Part shown: in pieces, positions 5,082 to 7,200 of the stretch
Numbering within the stretch: position 1 is the first letter of the stretch
How the letters are laid out: each line of letters opens with the position of its first letter
Assembly: GCA_937864255.1 (NCBI GenBank)
Contig: CALMIT010000055.1
Location: 1 to 7,200, forward strand
Direction: 5' to 3'
Source of the DNA: an uncultured Saprospiraceae bacterium
GTDB taxonomy: Bacteria; Bacteroidota; Bacteroidia; Chitinophagales; Saprospiraceae
DNA: 7,200 nt
Position numbers and translations under genes: made by a program
The notes under the pieces: model-generated
What the model saw: only the letters and a program-made list of their open reading frames with translations
Database searches by the model: none
Told to the model about the DNA's origin: nothing

Positions 5082-7200
5082 ATGAGAAAACTTGCCGTGT
5101 TCCTGCTTTTTATCTTTCCACTGCTCAATTGCTCGGACGAAAAAAAGGGACAACCCGATAGTGTTTTTGAAAAAATTCCTTCCGAAAAAAGCGGCTTTCA
5201 GTTTTTAAACAAAATTGAAAATACCCGCGAGTTCAACATTTTCAATTACAGAAATTTTTACAACGGCGGCGGCGTGGGTATCGGCGATATCAACAACGAC
5301 GGACTCGCTGATATTTACATGACCGGCAACCTTGAAAAAAACAAACTTTTCCTGAATAAAGGCGATTTCAAATTTGAGGACATTACTGAAAAAGCAGGCG
5401 TGGCGGGCGAAAGAGCCTGGAGTACCGGGGTGGTGATGGTGGATGTCAACAACGACGGCTGGCTTGATATTTATGTGTGCAACGCCGGCTATGTGGAGGG
5501 CGACGACCAGCAAAATGAACTTTTTATCAACAACCGCGACCTGACTTTTACTGAAAAAGCATCCGAATACGGCTTGAATTATAATGGTTATACGACGCAT
5601 GCCGCATTTTTTGATTACGATCTGGACGGAGATTTGGATGTTTATCTGCTCAATAACAGCTTCATCCCGGTCAATACTTTGAACTATGAAAACAAAAGAG
5701 ATCTACCCGCCGAGCAATGGCCGGTGAAGGATTTTCTGAAAGGCGGCGGCGATAAATTGATGCGCAACGACGGCGGAAAATTTGTGGATGTGACCAAAGA
5801 CGCGGGCATTTACTCCAGTTTGATTGGGTTCGGTTTGGGTATCACGATCGGCGATGTAAACGGCGATATGTGGCCGGATATGTACGTGTCCAATGATTTT
5901 TTTGAAAGAGATTACTTGTACGTCAACCAGGGCGACGGCACTTTTAAAGAAGAAATAAAAAACTGGATGCAGCACCTCAGCCTGTCTTCGATGGGCGCTG
6001 ATATGGCGGACATCAATAACGACGGCTATCCCGAAATTTTTGTCACCGAAATGCTGCCCGACAATGATTATCGCCTCAAAACCACCACCATTTTTGAAGA
6101 TTACAAAGTGCAACGCCTGAAACTGGATCGCGATTTTTATTACCAGTTTATGCAGAATACGCTGCAATTCAACAATAAAAATAACTCGTTCAGCGAAGTC
6201 GCTTTTTATAGTGGCGTGGCGGCTTCGGACTGGAGTTGGGGGGCGCTGATGATGGATGCCGACAACGACGGTTTCAAAGATATTTATGTTTGCAACGGCA
6301 TTTTTCAGGATGTGATAGACCAGGATTTTGTTGACTTTTTTGCCAATGAAATCATTCAAAAAATGGTGCTCACCGGTAAAAAAGAAGAAATGGAAAACGT
6401 GGTGTCAAAAATGCCTTCCAACCCGCAGATCAATAAATTTTTTCATAATAACGGAGACCTGACTTTTGAAGACGCGGGGAAAAATTTCGGCTTCACGGAG
6501 CCCAGTTTTTCCAACGGCGCTGCTTATGGCGATTTGGACAACGACGGCGACCTGGATTTGGTCGTCAACAATTTGAATCAGGAATCTTTTTTGTACCGCA
6601 ACAACAGCCGCCGGCTCAACGGACGCCACTATCTTTCCGTCCAGCTTTCGGGCAGCGAAAAAAATACTTTTGCCATCGGTTCCAGCGTCATGATTTTTAA
6701 AAATGGTGAAAAATTAAGCACTCAATTAATTCCGAGTCGCGGCTTTCAGTCCTCGGTAGATTATAAAATGGTTTTTGGTTTGGGCGCCGATGCCCGCATT
6801 GATTCGCTCAAGGTTTTTTGGTTTGACCGGACGGTTTCCACGCTGACTTCCCTGCCTGCCGACACACTTTTGAAAATCAATTATTCGGATGCGCCACGGC
6901 AGCCTTTTTCCACTTTTTTGCCGGGCGCTGCACCAGCTAATTATTTAAAAGAAATCACTCAGGATTTTGAAGCACATTCGGAGGATGATTTTACCGATTT
7001 TTTCCAAGAAGGGCTGATAATCAGAGAGTTGTCTTCGGAAGGTCCACGGGCGACCATCGGCGATCTTGACGGCGACAGGCAGGATGATTTATTCGTTTGC
7101 GGGGCGGCGGGCCAGCCGGGGCAGATTTATTTTTGGAAAAATGGAAAATACACCCGCCGACGCCAACCCGCCCTCGAAACCGATGCGGGATTCGAAGATA
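5082..7200 (+). CDS. FG-GAP/VCBS-repeat lipoprotein with ASPIC/UnbV domain, 3' end missing
   Basis: The frame is open for 706 codons to the right edge; family members in Bacteroidota are often about 1100 residues, so perhaps a third is missing. A lipoprotein signal (MRKLAVFLLFIFPLLNC) gives Cys17, and the following SDEKK fits a surface-export signal; Asn at -1 is not the commonest lipobox residue. Seven DxNxDG-like calcium loops begin at Asp69, 121, 178, 258, 310, 392 and 484, consistent with a seven-bladed propeller. An ASPIC/UnbV-like domain follows at about 531-601 (AIGSSVMIFKNGEKL to the FGLGADARIDSLKVFW core). A new Asp loop at Asp661 opens a second repeat set. The segment EMLPDNDYRLK and the SDWSWGALMMD stretch are typical of this family beside SusCD loci. 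The role is not established; surface binding or adhesion is an inference. The start is supported by the signal peptide and by the promoter upstream. Confidence 0.9.
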   Translation, partial: MRKLAVFLLFIFPLLNCSDEKKGQPDSVFEKIPSEKSGFQFLNKIENTREFNIFNYRNFYNGGGVGIGDINNDGLADIYMTGNLEKNKLFLNKGDFKFEDITEKAGVAGERAWSTGVVMVDVNNDGWLDIYVCNAGYVEGDDQQNELFINNRDLTFTEKASEYGLNYNGYTTHAAFFDYDLDGDLDVYLLNNSFIPVNTLNYENKRDLPAEQWPVKDFLKGGGDKLMRNDGGKFVDVTKDAGIYSSLIGFGLGITIGDVNGDMWPDMYVSNDFFERDYLYVNQGDGTFKEEIKNWMQHLSLSSMGADMADINNDGYPEIFVTEMLPDNDYRLKTTTIFEDYKVQRLKLDRDFYYQFMQNTLQFNNKNNSFSEVAFYSGVAASDWSWGALMMDADNDGFKDIYVCNGIFQDVIDQDFVDFFANEIIQKMVLTGKKEEMENVVSKMPSNPQINKFFHNNGDLTFEDAGKNFGFTEPSFSNGAAYGDLDNDGDLDLVVNNLNQESFLYRNNSRRLNGRHYLSVQLSGSEKNTFAIGSSVMIFKNGEKLSTQLIPSRGFQSSVDYKMVFGLGADARIDSLKVFWFDRTVSTLTSLPADTLLKINYSDAPRQPFSTFLPGAAPANYLKEITQDFEAHSEDDFTDFFQEGLIIRELSSEGPRATIGDLDGDRQDDLFVCGAAGQPGQIYFWKNGKYTRRRQPALETDAGFED

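Noticed and set aside
5703..6359. Long minus-strand open frame (218 codons) opposite the FG-GAP gene, with similar shorter ones at 5205-5600 and 6405-6629
   Set aside because: They lie opposite the clearly coding + strand, and their composition (runs of Val, Ile, His) is what repeated Asp/Asn/Gly codons read as in reverse. They have no recognisable domain and no own control signals.
5286..7090. Repeated Asp/Asn/Gly-coding segments as a CRISPR or non-coding tandem repeat
   Set aside because: The copies are diverged at DNA level, irregularly spaced and in one continuous reading frame, as expected for FG-GAP protein repeats.

Overview
The window looks like chromosomal DNA of a member of the Bacteroidota. 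The basis is an adjacent SusC/SusD outer-membrane pair, Bacteroidota-type lipoprotein signals (acidic residues right after the lipid-modified Cys), no clear Shine-Dalgarno sequences, and one exact match to the Bacteroidota -7 promoter element TAnnTTTG. The coding style (many VCBS/FG-GAP proteins of the ASPIC/UnbV type next to SusCD) would suit an environmental Saprospiria, Chitinophagia or Cytophagia lineage, but the class cannot be settled from this sequence.

Layout: positions 1-431 are AT-rich and hold no convincing complete gene. A minus-strand frame is open to the left edge and may be the N-terminus of a divergent gene. The second half of this stretch is the likely control region of susC, with two weak promoter candidates and a perfect 9-bp inverted repeat just before the gene. 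susC (432-3422) and susD (3443-4975) follow 20 bp apart on the + strand with no terminator between them, so they are almost certainly co-transcribed. A perfect 30-bp palindrome with a T-rich tail (4995-5030) ends that transcript. The T-rich tail runs directly into the -33 element of the next promoter, whose spacer contains a 12-bp palindrome. The third gene starts at 5082 and runs off the right edge. It encodes a surface-type lipoprotein with seven Asp-rich FG-GAP/VCBS calcium-loop motifs, an ASPIC/UnbV domain, and the start of a second FG-GAP set.

Working together: SusC is a TonB-dependent outer-membrane channel and SusD is its substrate-capturing lipoprotein lid. Together they import an oligomer, usually a glycan but sometimes a peptide, that this window does not identify. 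The third gene encodes a probable cell-surface lipoprotein. Its position suggests a link to the same uptake function, yet its own terminator/promoter boundary implies separate control. No glycoside hydrolase, sulfatase, peptidase, sigma/anti-sigma pair, RNA gene, mobile element or CRISPR is visible. This is a well-known type of locus; the least routine parts are the compact regulatory junction at 4995-5084 and the FG-GAP/ASPIC lipoprotein, whose function is not established.
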